From DATIUV01 sp049322755 (GTDB lineage Bacteria; Pseudomonadota; Gammaproteobacteria; Burkholderiales; UBA6910), in the NCBI GenBank assembly GCA_049322755.1, contig JBMOQX010000007.1, forward strand, positions 99,160-163,159: a DNA stretch of 64,000 nt, read 5' to 3'. The notes beneath the pieces are model-generated. The model worked only from the letters and a program-made list of their open reading frames with translations. It ran no database searches and was not told where the DNA came from. How positions within the stretch are numbered: position 1 is the stretch's first letter; each line of letters starts with the position of its first letter. The translations under genes and the position numbers were made by a program. Shown in pieces: positions 27,170 to 36,163 of this stretch.

Positions 27170-27967
27170 TCAGACGCGGTCTTTCTTCTCGACGCCGTCC
27201 AACTCCCGGTCCATCTCCTCGTCGCTCATCGGGCGGTAGTCGTCGTCCGGCTCCTCGGCGCGGCGGCCGACGAAGCGTCCGAGGAAGATGCCGGTCTCGT
27301 AGAGCAGCCACATCGGCACCGCCAGCATGATCTGGGAAATCACGTCGGGCGGCGTGACGATGGCGGCGATGACGAAGGCACCGACGATCACGTAGGGGCG
27401 CGCCTCCTTGAGTTTGTCGATGCCCACCACGCCGAAGCGCACCAGCACGATGACCGCGATCGGCACTTCGAAGGTGATCCCGAACGCCAGGAAGATGGTG
27501 AGCACGAAGTCCAGGTACTTGCTGATGTCGGTCATCACCGCCACGCCCTCCGGCGCGACCGAGGTGATGAAGCCGAACACCACCGGCAGCACCAGGAAAT
27601 AGGCGAAGGCCATGCCGGCGGCGAACAGCAGCGTGCTGGAGGCCACCAGCGGCACCGCCAGCTTCTTCTCGTGCTCGTACAGGCCCGGCGCCACGAACGC
27701 CCACATCTGGTGGAGGATGTAGGGCAGCGCGATCAGGAACGACGCCATCAGCGTCACCTTGATCGGCACGAAGAACGGCGTCACCACCTCGGTGGCGATC
27801 ATCTGCCCGCCCGCGGGCAGCTTGGCCAGCAGCGGCGCCGCCAGGAGCGAGTACAGATCCCTCGCCCAGGGAAACAGGCAGGCGAAGATCACCAGCCAGA
27901 CGACGATCGATCGCAGCAGCCGGTCGCGCAGCTCCACCAGGTGCGATACGAAGGTGTCTTCCTGCAT
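27170..27967 (-). CDS. tatC: Sec-independent protein translocase TatC
   Basis: A 265-residue protein with six membrane helices. It begins MQEDTFVSHLVELRDRLL, with the conserved HLxELRxRL motif that binds the twin-arginine signal. The acidic tail after helix 6 (EEPDDDYRPMSDEEMDREL) is typical of betaproteobacteria. It forms the signal-recognition core of the Tat system with TatB. It is the last gene of tatABC, 15 bases after tatB, and convergent with the protease gene. Confidence 0.96.
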   Translation of the reverse strand: MQEDTFVSHLVELRDRLLRSIVVWLVIFACLFPWARDLYSLLAAPLLAKLPAGGQMIATEVVTPFFVPIKVTLMASFLIALPYILHQMWAFVAPGLYEHEKKLAVPLVASSTLLFAAGMAFAYFLVLPVVFGFITSVAPEGVAVMTDISKYLDFVLTIFLAFGITFEVPIAVIVLVRFGVVGIDKLKEARPYVIVGAFVIAAIVTPPDVISQIMLAVPMWLLYETGIFLGRFVGRRAEEPDDDYRPMSDEEMDRELDGVEKKDRV

Positions 27968-27982
27968 GGTGGGTGCGGCCGT

Positions 27983-28363
27983 TCAGGCCTTGGATTCGGT
28001 GGTGCCGGCCGCGGGGGCGGCGGGCCTGGTGGTCTCGGTTTCCGTCGGCGGCTCGCCGCCCTCGCGGCCGGCCTTTTCCAGCGAGTCCGTCACCGCGCGC
28101 GCCTCCTGCTCCACCTTGTTGGCCTCGCGGCTCACCGACTGCTCGAAGTCGCGCGCCGCCTCCTGCACGGAGGTCTGCATCTTGCGCAGCTCGTCCAGCT
28201 GGATCTCGCGGGAGATGTCCGATTTGACGTCGTTGACGTAGCGCTGCATGCGCCCGAAGAGGTGGCCGAGGGTGCGCGCCACCTTGGGCAGGCGCTCGGG
28301 ACCCACCACCAGCAGCGTCACCAGGGCGATGATGACCAGCTCAGAGAAGCCGATGTCGAACAT
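27983..28363 (-). CDS. tatB: Sec-independent protein translocase TatB
   Basis: A 126-residue protein. One N-terminal membrane helix (MFDIGFSELVIIALVTLLVVGPERLP) is followed by an amphipathic helix and a long charged coiled-coil-like region (about 45-100) and a Thr/Ala/Pro-rich tail. The E-L-x4 and GPERLP motifs distinguish TatB from TatA. It partners TatC in substrate docking. Confidence 0.94.
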   Translation of the reverse strand: MFDIGFSELVIIALVTLLVVGPERLPKVARTLGHLFGRMQRYVNDVKSDISREIQLDELRKMQTSVQEAARDFEQSVSREANKVEQEARAVTDSLEKAGREGGEPPTETETTRPAAPAAGTTESKA

Positions 28364-28465
28364 GCGGGGCGGACCGTGGGTGGATAGGCAGTCGGCGGTG
28401 AAAACCCCGAAGCGCCCGATGGACGCCGGCAGCCCGCGGCGCCTGACGCCGGGGACACCGCCGGA

Positions 28466-28690
28466 TCAGGCCTTGGTCTCGGACTTCTCTTTGACTTCGC
28501 CTTCGATGGTCTGGCCGGAGATCTTCTCCTGGGAGCCCGGCTGGCCGTCGTCGCCCTCCTTCATGCCCTGCTTGAAGCCTTTTACCGCCGAGCCGAGGTC
28601 GCTGCCGATATTGCGCAGCTTCTTGGTGCCGAAAACCAGGAGGATGATCAGCAGAACGATCACCCAGTGCCAAATGCTGAAGGTACCCAT
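28466..28690 (-). CDS. tatA: Sec-independent protein translocase TatA
   Basis: A 74-residue protein with one membrane helix (WHWVIVLLIILLVFG) followed by TKKLRNIGSDLGSAVKGFKQGM, the conserved FGTKKLR and FKxGM motifs of TatA, and a charged tail. It oligomerises to form the export path. It is the first tat gene, 17 bases after the HIT-protein gene. Confidence 0.95.
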   Translation of the reverse strand: MGTFSIWHWVIVLLIILLVFGTKKLRNIGSDLGSAVKGFKQGMKEGDDGQPGSQEKISGQTIEGEVKEKSETKA

Positions 28691-28707
28691 GCTTGTATGC
28701 TCCCGTG

Positions 28708-29070
28708 TCAGTCCGCCGCCCTGGAACGCACCAGCATGGGCGGCAGAACGTCCTTGTCGCCGATGACGTGCACGTGCAGGTGAAACACCTCCTGCCGGCT
28801 GATACGTCCCGTGTTGACGATGGTACGAAAACCCTCTTTCAAGCCCTGTTCCCGCGCCAGCCGCGGCGCCGCCACCATCAATCTGCCGAGCACGTCCCGG
28901 TGGCTGTCATCCACGTCCATGAGGGAGGCCACGTGCCGCTTCGGCACAATCATGAAATGCACCGGTGCCACCGGATTGATGTCGTGGAACGCGAACAGCT
29001 CGTCGTCCTCGTACACCTTCCGGCTGGGGATTTCCCCCCGGATGATCTTGCAAAAAATGCAGTCCTGCAT
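28708..29070 (-). CDS. hinT: HIT-family nucleotide-binding protein (HinT-like)
   Basis: A 120-residue histidine-triad protein. It begins CIFCKIIRGEIPSRKVYEDDELFAF and carries the triad HLHVHVIG near the C-terminus (residues about 99-106), with zinc-site cysteines CxxC at the start. HinT hydrolyses nucleoside phosphoramidates such as AMP-lysine. It lies between hisE and tatA in the order typical of betaproteobacteria. Confidence 0.94.
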   Translation of the reverse strand: MQDCIFCKIIRGEIPSRKVYEDDELFAFHDINPVAPVHFMIVPKRHVASLMDVDDSHRDVLGRLMVAAPRLAREQGLKEGFRTIVNTGRISRQEVFHLHVHVIGDKDVLPPMLVRSRAAD

Positions 29071-29117
29071 GCCGTTCCTGGCTTAGACGTTGGTCGAGCT
29101 CGGGAGTTTAGCCCGCA

Positions 29118-29459
29118 CTACCGGCCCCGGGCGTCCGCCGCCGCGCGGCCGGCCTTCTCGTCGATTCCCGAAATTCCCTCCCGGCGCCGCAGCTCCGCGA
29201 GAACGTCGTCGGGCCCCAGGCCGTGGTGCGCCAGCAGGACCAGGCTGTGAAACCACAGATCGGCGATTTCGCGCACCACGTGGAGGCGGTCCCCGGACTT
29301 GGAAGCGAGCAGCGCTTCCGTCGCTTCCTCGCTGATTTTACGCAGAATAGCATCCTCCCCCTGGCTCAACAACCGAGCCACGTAGGAGCTGTCGGGATCC
29401 GTGCCCCGGCGGCTGGCGATGGTCTCGCCCAGGCGCCGCAGGATGTTGGCGTCGATCAT
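29118..29459 (-). CDS. hisE: Phosphoribosyl-ATP pyrophosphatase
   Basis: A 113-residue MazG-like all-alpha hydrolase. Conserved acidic residues lie in LRKISEEATEALLASKSGD and REIADLWFHSLVLLAHHGL. It removes pyrophosphate from phosphoribosyl-ATP, the second step of histidine synthesis. It is encoded separately from HisI, 27 bases downstream, as in most betaproteobacteria. The C-terminal tail (GISGIDEKAGRAAADARGR) is variable. Confidence 0.95.
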   Translation of the reverse strand: MIDANILRRLGETIASRRGTDPDSSYVARLLSQGEDAILRKISEEATEALLASKSGDRLHVVREIADLWFHSLVLLAHHGLGPDDVLAELRRREGISGIDEKAGRAAADARGR

Positions 29460-29486
29460 GTCGCGATCTCCTCGTGGGGTTTCGTT

Positions 29487-29894
29487 CTAGCGGCCCTTGC
29501 CGTAGATCTCGCCCGGGTCCTTGAGCACCGGATCGGTTTCCTGCCAGCGCCCGTCCTTCAGTACGCGGAAAAAACAGCGCTCGCGGCCGGTGTGGCAGGC
29601 GATGCCGCCCGCCTGCTCCACCGCCAGCAGCACCACGTCGCCGTCGCAGTCGAGCCGCACGGCTTTCACCTGCTGCACGTGGCCCGACTCCTCGCCCTTG
29701 CGCCACAGGCGCCCGCGCGAGCGCGACCAGTACACCGCGCGGCCGCTGCGCGCGGTCTCGGCCAGCGCCTCGCGGTTCATCCAGGCCACCATCAGCACCC
29801 GGCCGGTGGCGTGGTCCTGGGCGATCGCCGGCACCAGGCCGGCAGCGTCCCAGCGCACCTCGTCGAGCCAGTCTGTCTTTTCTGCCTCAGCCAT
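29487..29894 (-). CDS. hisI: Phosphoribosyl-AMP cyclohydrolase
   Basis: A 135-residue protein from the ATG at 29894 (MAEAEKTDWLDEVRWD); an ATG 33 bases further upstream is possible. The metal-binding signature CDGDVVLLAVEQ...ACHTGRERCFFR is near the C-terminus, and VAWMNREALAETARSGRAVYWSRSRGRLWRKGEES is the family's best conserved block. It opens the phosphoribosyl-AMP ring, step three of the pathway. It lies between hisF and hisE. Confidence 0.95.
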   Translation of the reverse strand: MAEAEKTDWLDEVRWDAAGLVPAIAQDHATGRVLMVAWMNREALAETARSGRAVYWSRSRGRLWRKGEESGHVQQVKAVRLDCDGDVVLLAVEQAGGIACHTGRERCFFRVLKDGRWQETDPVLKDPGEIYGKGR

Positions 29895-29942
29895 CGCGCA
29901 TCGCTCATTAACCGTTGCCCGCTTCACCTTGCCTCGCGCCCG

Positions 29943-30704
29943 TTACAGCCGTACCTCGATCCCCCGTGCGGCCATGAACTCCTTGGCCTGCCGGATCGTG
30001 TACTCGCCGTAATGGAAGATGCTGGCCGCCAGCACGGCGTCGGCGTGACCGGCCTTGATGCCGTCCACCAGGTGCTCCAGGTTGCCCACGCCGCCGCTGG
30101 CGATCACCGGCACATCCACCGCGTCGCACACCGCGCGGGTGAGCGGGCAGTCGAATCCGATCCTGGTGCCGTCGCGGTCCATGCTGGTGAGCAGCAGCTC
30201 GCCGGCGCCCAGTCCCTGCATGCGGCGCGCCCATTCCACCGCGTCCAGGCCGGTGGGCCGGCGCCCGCCGTGGGTGTAGACCTCCCAGCGCGGCGCGCCG
30301 TCCACCTGGCGGGCGTCGATCGCCACCACGATGCACTGGCTGCCGAAGCGGGCGGTCGCCTCACCGACGAAATCCGGGTCCTGCACCGCGGCGGTGTTGA
30401 TGCTCACCTTGTCGGCACCGGCGTTGAGCAGGTCGCGGATGTTGCCGACGTTGCGCACCCCGCCGCCCACCGTGAGCGGAATGAACACCTGCGCCGCCAC
30501 CTCCTCGACGATGTGGATGATGGTCTCGCGCTCGTCGGAGCTGGCGGTGATGTCGAGGAAGCACAGCTCGTCGGCGCCCTGCTCGTCGTAACGGCGCGCG
30601 ATCTCCACCGGGTCGCCGGCGTCGCGCAGCCCGACGAAATTGACGCCCTTCACGACGCGGCCCTTGTCGACGTCGAGGCAGGGAATGATGCGTTTGGCCA
30701 GCAT
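29943..30704 (-). CDS. hisF: Imidazole glycerol phosphate synthase, cyclase subunit
   Basis: A 253-residue TIM barrel. It begins MLAKRIIPCLDVDKGRVVKG, with catalytic Asp in this first strand (D11) and a second at ITASSDER / LLTSMDRDGTRIGF in the middle. Both phosphate-binding loops are present (GGGVRNVGNI and SGGVGNLEHL). It takes ammonia from HisH to form IGP and AICAR. It is followed by hisI and preceded by a 130-base spacer with short repeats. Confidence 0.97.
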   Translation of the reverse strand: MLAKRIIPCLDVDKGRVVKGVNFVGLRDAGDPVEIARRYDEQGADELCFLDITASSDERETIIHIVEEVAAQVFIPLTVGGGVRNVGNIRDLLNAGADKVSINTAAVQDPDFVGEATARFGSQCIVVAIDARQVDGAPRWEVYTHGGRRPTGLDAVEWARRMQGLGAGELLLTSMDRDGTRIGFDCPLTRAVCDAVDVPVIASGGVGNLEHLVDGIKAGHADAVLAASIFHYGEYTIRQAKEFMAARGIEVRL

Positions 30705-30710
30705 GGGTCG

Positions 30711-30787
30711 CGTGACGGGTGATGGGTGATGGGTGACAGCGGATGGCCCGGATCAACACCCGTCACTCATTGCACATCACCCATTGC
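30711..30787. repeat. Short direct and inverted GGGTGAT repeats between hisA and hisF
   Basis: Three tandem copies of GGGTGAT/GGGTGAC (30717-30736) are followed 25 bases later by inverted relatives (ACACCCGTCACTCA and ACATCACCCATT). The two halves can pair into an imperfect hairpin within the his operon. A related CACCCGTCACCGTTCACCCG stretch occurs near 45870. Origin unknown; it may be the remnant of a small repeat element. Confidence 0.5.
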
Positions 30788-30834
30788 CGACTTCCCCCAT
30801 GCCCCGGGGACCATCGCCGGTTTTCGCCCACGGT

Positions 30835-31629
30835 TCATTCCCCGGGGCCCGGTCCGGCGACGGCCTTTCCGGGCTGGAACGGCTCGCGGCCCTTGCACAG
30901 CTCGTCCGCCAGCTTCTGCGCGGCGGCCAGGTCCAGCTTGCCTTCGTAGATCGCCCGGCCGGTGATGGCGCCGATGATGCCCTCCTCGGCGGTGGCGCAC
31001 AGCGCGCGCACGTCCTCGAGGCCGATGATGCCGCCGCTGGCGATCACCGGGATGCGCAGCTCGCGCGCGAGCGCAGCGGTGGCCTCGACGTTGACCCCGG
31101 TCAGCATGCCGTCGCGGCCGATGTCGGTGTAGATGATGGCCTCGACCCCGTACTCCTCGAACTTCTTCGCCAGGTCGAGGGCATCGTGGCCGGTCATCTT
31201 CGACCAGCCGTCGGTGGCCACCTTGCCGTCCTTGGCGTCCAGGCCCACCATGATGTGGCCGGGAAACGCGTAGCAGGCGTCGTGCAGCAGACCCGGCGTC
31301 TTCACCGCGGCGGTGCCGATGATGACGTAGCTGATGCCGTCGTCGAGATAGGCCTCGATCGTTTCCAGGTCGCGAATGCCGCCGCCCAGCTGGATGGGAA
31401 TCTCCTCGCCCACTTCCTTCACGATGGCCTGGATCACCGGCTCGTTCCGGGGCTTGCCGGCGAACGCGCCGTTCAGGTCCACCAGGTGCAGACGGCGCGC
31501 GCCCCGGTCGATCCAGTGGCGAGCCATGGCGGCGGGATCATCCGAGAAGATGGTCGCGGAGTTCATCTCGCCCTGCTGGAGGCGGACGCATTTGCCGTCC
31601 TTGATGTCGATGGCGGGAATGATGAGCAT
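30835..31629 (-). CDS. hisA: Phosphoribosylformimino-5-aminoimidazole carboxamide ribotide isomerase
   Basis: A 264-residue TIM barrel starting MLIIPAIDIKDGKCVRLQQGEM at 31629; upstream in-frame residues are out of family and rejected. Catalytic Asp8 in AIDIKDGKCVRL and Asp in YTDIGRDGML are present, as are the two phosphate loops GGGIRDLETI and SGGIIGLEDV. It catalyses the Amadori rearrangement of ProFAR. The C-terminal 20 residues extend past the usual end. It lies between hisH and hisF. Confidence 0.97.
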   Translation of the reverse strand: MLIIPAIDIKDGKCVRLQQGEMNSATIFSDDPAAMARHWIDRGARRLHLVDLNGAFAGKPRNEPVIQAIVKEVGEEIPIQLGGGIRDLETIEAYLDDGISYVIIGTAAVKTPGLLHDACYAFPGHIMVGLDAKDGKVATDGWSKMTGHDALDLAKKFEEYGVEAIIYTDIGRDGMLTGVNVEATAALARELRIPVIASGGIIGLEDVRALCATAEEGIIGAITGRAIYEGKLDLAAAQKLADELCKGREPFQPGKAVAGPGPGE

Positions 31630-31671
31630 GCGGCTACCTGAGAGTGAGCGCCAGCGCGGGGGGCCGCGCAC

Positions 31672-32361
31672 CTAAGCGTGAAGGGTCCCGACCTCGCCTC
31701 TGGCTGTGGCGGCCGTCTCGAAGCGGCCGTCCCATTGCACGAAATTGCGCAGCAGCACGAGTCCCGCGTCCTGGCTCTTTTCCGGATGAAACTGCACCGC
31801 GAACAGGTTGTTGCGCGCGCACGCGCAGGTGAACGCGAACGGGTACAGGCTGTAGCCCGCCACCAGTTCCGGAGCCGCCGGCTCCGGGTAGTAACTGTGC
31901 ACGAAATAGAAGCGCGCGTCCTGGGCGATCCCGCGCCACAGCGGGTGCTCCAGCGCCTGGTGGACCTGGTTCCAGCCCATGTGCGGCACCTTGAGCCGGT
32001 TGCCCGCGGCGTCCACCATCGCCTCGTGGGGAAAGCGCTTCACCGTGCCGGGAAACACGCCCAGGCACGCGGTGTCGCCCTCCTCGCTGCGCTCGAACAG
32101 CATCTGCAGCCCGATGCAGATCCCCAGGAACGGCTTGGCGGCGGCGGCCTCCAGCACCGCTGCGCGCAGCCCGCTGGCGTCCAGCTCGCGGATGCAGTCG
32201 GGCATCGCCCCCTGGCCCGGGAACACCACGCGCCGCGCGGCGCGGATCACCGCCGGGTCGCTGGTCACCTGCACGCGCGCGCCGGGCGCGACGTGCTCCA
32301 GCGCCTTGGCGACCGAGTGCAGGTTGCCCATGCTGTAATCGACGATGGCGATGTCGGTCAT
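31672..32361 (-). CDS. hisH: Imidazole glycerol phosphate synthase, glutaminase subunit
   Basis: A 229-residue class I glutamine amidotransferase. The nucleophile Cys is in FLGICIGLQMLFE, and the His-x-Glu pair is in AVQFHPEKSQDAG. It supplies ammonia to HisF. The protein starts MTDIAIVDYSMGNLHSVAKAL, as usual. About 15 residues at the C-terminus are extra. It is 19 bases downstream of hisB. Confidence 0.96.
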   Translation of the reverse strand: MTDIAIVDYSMGNLHSVAKALEHVAPGARVQVTSDPAVIRAARRVVFPGQGAMPDCIRELDASGLRAAVLEAAAAKPFLGICIGLQMLFERSEEGDTACLGVFPGTVKRFPHEAMVDAAGNRLKVPHMGWNQVHQALEHPLWRGIAQDARFYFVHSYYPEPAAPELVAGYSLYPFAFTCACARNNLFAVQFHPEKSQDAGLVLLRNFVQWDGRFETAATARGEVGTLHA

Positions 32362-32380
32362 CGCGGCTTGACCATGCGCG

Positions 32381-32968
32381 TCAGAGCGCGCCCTTGGTGG
32401 ACGGCAGCGTGCCGCCCGCGCGCGGATCCGGCTCCACCGCCATGCGCAGCGCGCGGCCGAAGGCCTTGAACACCGTCTCCATCTGGTGGTGGGCGTTGCG
32501 TCCCTTCAGGTTGTCGACGTGCAGCGTCAGCATGGCGTGGTTCACCAGGCCCTGGAAAAACTCCAACGCCAGGTCGACGTCGAACTCGCCGACGCGGGCG
32601 CGGGTGAACTCGACGTTGAACTCCAGCCCCGGCCGCCCCGACAGGTCCACCACGACGCGCGAGAGCGCCTCGTCCAGCGGCACGTAGGCGTGGCCGTAGC
32701 GGCGCACGCCGCGCTTGTCCCCCAGCGCCTTGGCCAGCGCCTGGCCGAGCGTGATGCCGACGTCCTCCACCGTGTGGTGGGCGTCGATGTGCAGGTCGCC
32801 CGCGGCCTTCACCGTCAGGTCGATCATGCCGTGGCGCGCGATCTGGTCCAGCATGTGGTCGAGGAACGGCACCCCGCTGGCGAGATCGGACCGGCCGCTG
32901 CCGTCGAGGTTGAGCGAGACGCTGATCTGCGTCTCCAGGGTGTTGCGGTTGACCGTGGCTTCGCGCAT
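32381..32968 (-). CDS. hisB: Imidazoleglycerol-phosphate dehydratase
   Basis: A 195-residue monofunctional dehydratase (not fused to the phosphatase). The two Mn-binding histidine motifs are DAHHTVEDVGI near residue 60 and NAHHQMETVFKAFG near residue 155. It makes imidazole acetol phosphate. The histidinol-phosphate phosphatase needed later is not in this operon and must be encoded elsewhere. It sits between hisC and hisH. Confidence 0.96.
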   Translation of the reverse strand: MREATVNRNTLETQISVSLNLDGSGRSDLASGVPFLDHMLDQIARHGMIDLTVKAAGDLHIDAHHTVEDVGITLGQALAKALGDKRGVRRYGHAYVPLDEALSRVVVDLSGRPGLEFNVEFTRARVGEFDVDLALEFFQGLVNHAMLTLHVDNLKGRNAHHQMETVFKAFGRALRMAVEPDPRAGGTLPSTKGAL

Positions 32969-32989
32969 GGGTGGTGACCTCGGTGGCGA

Positions 32990-34084
32990 TCAAGCCGCGC
33001 CGCGGCGCGGGGGCTCGGCCAGGCTGTTGGCGAGCGCCGAGAGGAACGCCTGGTTCTCATCGGGCGTGCCCACGGTGACCCGCAGGCAGTCGGCGAGCAG
33101 CCGGTGCGAGCCGCTCAGGTTCTTGATCAGTACCCCCTGGTCCTTGAGACGTTGAAACACGTCGCCGGCGCCGGCCACCCGGAAGAGCAGGAAATTCGCC
33201 TGGCTCGGGTAGACGCGCACGCCCGGCAGCGCCGCCAGCGCCCGGGCGAGTTCTTCCCGCTCGCGCCGGATCGCGCCCGCCTGTTCCAGCAGCACGTCGC
33301 TGCGGCGCAGGAGCGCGGCCGTTACCGCTTGGGTCAGCACGTTGACATTATACGGCAGGCGCACCTTTTCCAGCTGATCGATCCAGGCCGGCGCGCCCAT
33401 CAGCGCGCCCAGGCGCAGTCCCGCCAGCCCCAGCTTCGAGAGCGTGCGCATCACCAGCAGGTGCGGATAGCGCGCCAGCCAGTCCAGCGCCGTGACCCCG
33501 GCGAAGGCGTGATAGGCCTCGTCCACCACCACCAGCCCCGGCGCCGCCTCGATCACGCGCTGCAGGGCGGCGCGGTCGAACAGGTTGCCGGTGGGGTTGT
33601 TCGGGTAGGCGATGAAGATCACCGCCGGGCGCTGCTCGCGGATCGCCGCCAGCAGTGCCGCCTCGTCCAGCGCGAAATCGTCGGTCAGCGGCACGCCCGC
33701 GTAATCCATGCCCGCGAACACCGCGATCATGCGGAACATGACGAAGGTGGGCTCCACCGTCAGCAGCGCCGCGCCCGGGCGCGCGCACGCCAGCGCCACC
33801 ACCTGGATCAGCTCGTCGGAGCCGTTGCCCAGCATCAGCCCGGCGCCCTCCGGCAGGCCGAAGAAGCGCCGCAGCGCGGCCTTCAGCTCCGCCGCCGCCG
33901 AGTCCGGATAGCGGTTGAGCGCCGCGCCGGCCGCGAGCCGTCCCACCTCCGCCTGCAGCTCGGGCGGCAGGCCGTAGGGATTCTCCATCGCGTCCAGCTT
34001 GATCAGCCCGGCGCCCGGCGGCACGTGATACGCCGCCAGCGCCAGGATCTCGGGGCGCAGGATGTCTTCGGGCTTGGCAGTCAT
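32990..34084 (-). CDS. hisC: Histidinol-phosphate aminotransferase
   Basis: A 364-residue fold-type I PLP enzyme. The PLP-binding lysine lies in MRTLSKLGLAGLRLG near residue 225; YPNNPTGNLFD and VDEAYHAFAG provide further cofactor contacts. The N-terminus LDAMENPYGLPPEL is characteristic of the group that also accepts aromatic substrates. It lies between hisD and hisB. Confidence 0.95.
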   Translation of the reverse strand: MTAKPEDILRPEILALAAYHVPPGAGLIKLDAMENPYGLPPELQAEVGRLAAGAALNRYPDSAAAELKAALRRFFGLPEGAGLMLGNGSDELIQVVALACARPGAALLTVEPTFVMFRMIAVFAGMDYAGVPLTDDFALDEAALLAAIREQRPAVIFIAYPNNPTGNLFDRAALQRVIEAAPGLVVVDEAYHAFAGVTALDWLARYPHLLVMRTLSKLGLAGLRLGALMGAPAWIDQLEKVRLPYNVNVLTQAVTAALLRRSDVLLEQAGAIRREREELARALAALPGVRVYPSQANFLLFRVAGAGDVFQRLKDQGVLIKNLSGSHRLLADCLRVTVGTPDENQAFLSALANSLAEPPRRGAA

Positions 34085-34126
34085 CGTTTTTGGTTCGGCC
34101 GGCGCACGGCGCCGGCCGGCGTCCTG

Positions 34127-35425
34127 TTAGCGGAGCCGGTACTCCGCCGAGCGCGCGTGGGCCGGCAGCCCTTCGCCGTTGGCCAGCTCGGCGGCGATCC
34201 GTCCCAGCGTGTCGGCGCCCTCGGCGGAGACGCCGATCAGGCTCGAGCGCTTCTGGAAATCGTAGACCCCCAGCGGCGAGGAGAACCGCGCCGTGCCGGA
34301 AGTGGGCAGCACGTGGTTGGGCCCGGCGCAGTAGTCGCCCAGCGCCTCGGAGGTGTAGCGGCCGAGGAAGATGGCGCCGGCGTGGCGGATCTTCTCCGCC
34401 CAAAGCTCGGGCTCTTCCACCGACAGCTCCAGGTGCTCGGCGGCGATGCGGTTGGCCACGTCGCAGGCCTGGTCCAGGTCGCGCACCTTGATCAGCGCCG
34501 CCCGGTTGGCGAGTGCGGTGCGGATCACCTCGCGCCGCGGCATCTCCGGCAGCAGGCGGTCGATGCTGGCCGCCACGGCATCGATGAACGCGGCGTCGGG
34601 GGACACCAGGATCGACTGCGCCAGCTCGTCGTGCTCGGCCTGGGAGAAGAGATCCATGGCGATCCAGTCGGGGTCGGTCCTGCCGTCGCAGATCACCAGG
34701 ATCTCGGAGGGCCCCGCCACCATGTCGATGCCCACCACGCCGAACACGCGCCGCTTGGCGGCCGCGACGTAGGCGTTGCCGGGGCCGACGATCTTGTCCA
34801 CCGGGGGGATCGTCTCGGTGCCGTACGCCAGCGCCGCCACCGCCTGGGCGCCGCCCACCGCGAACACGCGGTCGACGCCGGCGATGGCCGCCGCCGCCAG
34901 CACCAGCGCGTTGCGCTCGCCGTCGGGCGTCGGCACCACCATGACGAGCTCGCGCACCCCGGCCACCTTGGCCGGCAGCGCGTTCATCAGCACCGACGAC
35001 GGGTACGCCGCCTTGCCGCCGGGCACGTACAGGCCGACGCGGTCCAGCGGCGTCACTTTCTGGCCCAGCAGCGTACCGTCGGCCTCGGTGTAGCTCCAGG
35101 ACGTCTGCCGCTGCTTCTCGTGGTAGGCGCGCACGCGGGCGGCGGCGGTTTCCAGCGCGGTGCGCCGCGCCGCCGGGAGGCCCGCGAGCGCGCGCTCCAG
35201 TTCCTCGCGGCCGATCTCCAGCGCCGCCACCGAGGGCGCGGCGACGCGGTCGAACCGCCGGGTGTACTCCAGCACCGCGGCGTCGCCGCGGCGCTTCACG
35301 TCGTCCAGGATGGCGGCGACGGTGCGGTCCACCTCGGGGTCCTGGGCGCCCTCGAAGGCGAGCAGCCGGTCCAGCTCGGCGGCGAATCCGGCCGCGGCAG
35401 CGTCCATGCGGCGCACGTCAGCCAT
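34127..35425 (-). CDS. hisD: Histidinol dehydrogenase
   Basis: A 432-residue zinc enzyme of normal length. Signature stretches are GPGNAYVAAAKRRVFG, DMVAGPSEILVICDG, FSQAEHDELAQSILVS and GPNHVLPTSGTARFSSPLGV, containing the zinc and catalytic His/Glu residues. It oxidises histidinol to histidine with two NAD+. The gene overlaps the end of hisG by eight bases. Confidence 0.97.
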   Translation of the reverse strand: MADVRRMDAAAAGFAAELDRLLAFEGAQDPEVDRTVAAILDDVKRRGDAAVLEYTRRFDRVAAPSVAALEIGREELERALAGLPAARRTALETAAARVRAYHEKQRQTSWSYTEADGTLLGQKVTPLDRVGLYVPGGKAAYPSSVLMNALPAKVAGVRELVMVVPTPDGERNALVLAAAAIAGVDRVFAVGGAQAVAALAYGTETIPPVDKIVGPGNAYVAAAKRRVFGVVGIDMVAGPSEILVICDGRTDPDWIAMDLFSQAEHDELAQSILVSPDAAFIDAVAASIDRLLPEMPRREVIRTALANRAALIKVRDLDQACDVANRIAAEHLELSVEEPELWAEKIRHAGAIFLGRYTSEALGDYCAGPNHVLPTSGTARFSSPLGVYDFQKRSSLIGVSAEGADTLGRIAAELANGEGLPAHARSAEYRLR

Positions 35426-36113
35426 TGGCCACCCCCCGCTCGCCTGCCGTTACCGCGGCCTCGAACGCCTTGAGGATCGGTCGGATCTCGGCCCGGCGCA
35501 GCTTGAGCGCGGCCTGGTTGACGATCAGGCGCGAGGAGACCGGCATGATCTCCTCCACCGCCACCAGGTTGTTGGCCTTCAGCGTGCCGCCGGTGGAAAC
35601 GAGGTCGACGATGGCATCCGCCAGCCCCGTGAGCGGCGCCAGCTCCATCGAGCCGTAGAGCTTGATGAGGTCGACGTGCACCCCCTTCGCCGCAAAGTGC
35701 TCGCGCGAGATGGTCACGTACTTGGTGGCCACGCGCAGCCGCGCGCCGCGCCGCACCGCGGCGGCGTAGTCGAAGCCGCCGGGCGCCGCCACCATCATGC
35801 GGCAGCGGCCGATGCCCAGATCCAGCGGCTGGTAGAGGCCGCGCCCGCCGTGCTCCACCAGCACGTCGCGCCCGGCCACACCGAGGTCGGCGGCGCCGTG
35901 CTCGACGTAGGTGGGCACGTCGGCGGCGCGCACGATCACCAGCCGCATATCCGGCCGTGCCGTGCGCAGAATGAGCTTGCGCGAGGTCTCGGGGTCGTCC
36001 AGGGGGACGATCCCGGCGGCGCGCAGCAGCGGCACGGTTTCCTCGAAGATGCGCCCCTTGGAGAGCGCGATGGTGATGCCGGTCACGGGTAAGGCCTCGA
36101 AAAGGCCGGACAT
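35418..36113 (-). CDS. hisG: ATP phosphoribosyltransferase (short form)
   Basis: A 231-residue short-form HisG without the C-terminal regulatory domain. Short forms normally need HisZ, which is not in this window. The start at 36113 is taken from the longest frame; a GTG at 36086 (reading TGITIALSKGRIFEE) with GAGG eight bases upstream fits the family start better and may be correct. Conserved blocks are ALSKGRIFEETVPLL, GRDVLVEHG and VDLVSTGGTLKANNL. It catalyses the first committed step and heads the operon. Confidence 0.94.
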   Translation of the reverse strand: MSGLFEALPVTGITIALSKGRIFEETVPLLRAAGIVPLDDPETSRKLILRTARPDMRLVIVRAADVPTYVEHGAADLGVAGRDVLVEHGGRGLYQPLDLGIGRCRMMVAAPGGFDYAAAVRRGARLRVATKYVTISREHFAAKGVHVDLIKLYGSMELAPLTGLADAIVDLVSTGGTLKANNLVAVEEIMPVSSRLIVNQAALKLRRAEIRPILKAFEAAVTAGERGVANG

Positions 36114-36163
36114 TCTACCCTACGGAGGAGTCCCTGCCGAGGGAATCGGTGCGCGCCGGGGGC

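Noticed and set aside
30711..30787. CRISPR-like or regulatory repeat in the his operon
   Set aside because: Units are seven bases long and tandem, without spacers; there are no cas genes, and it is too short for a CRISPR array.
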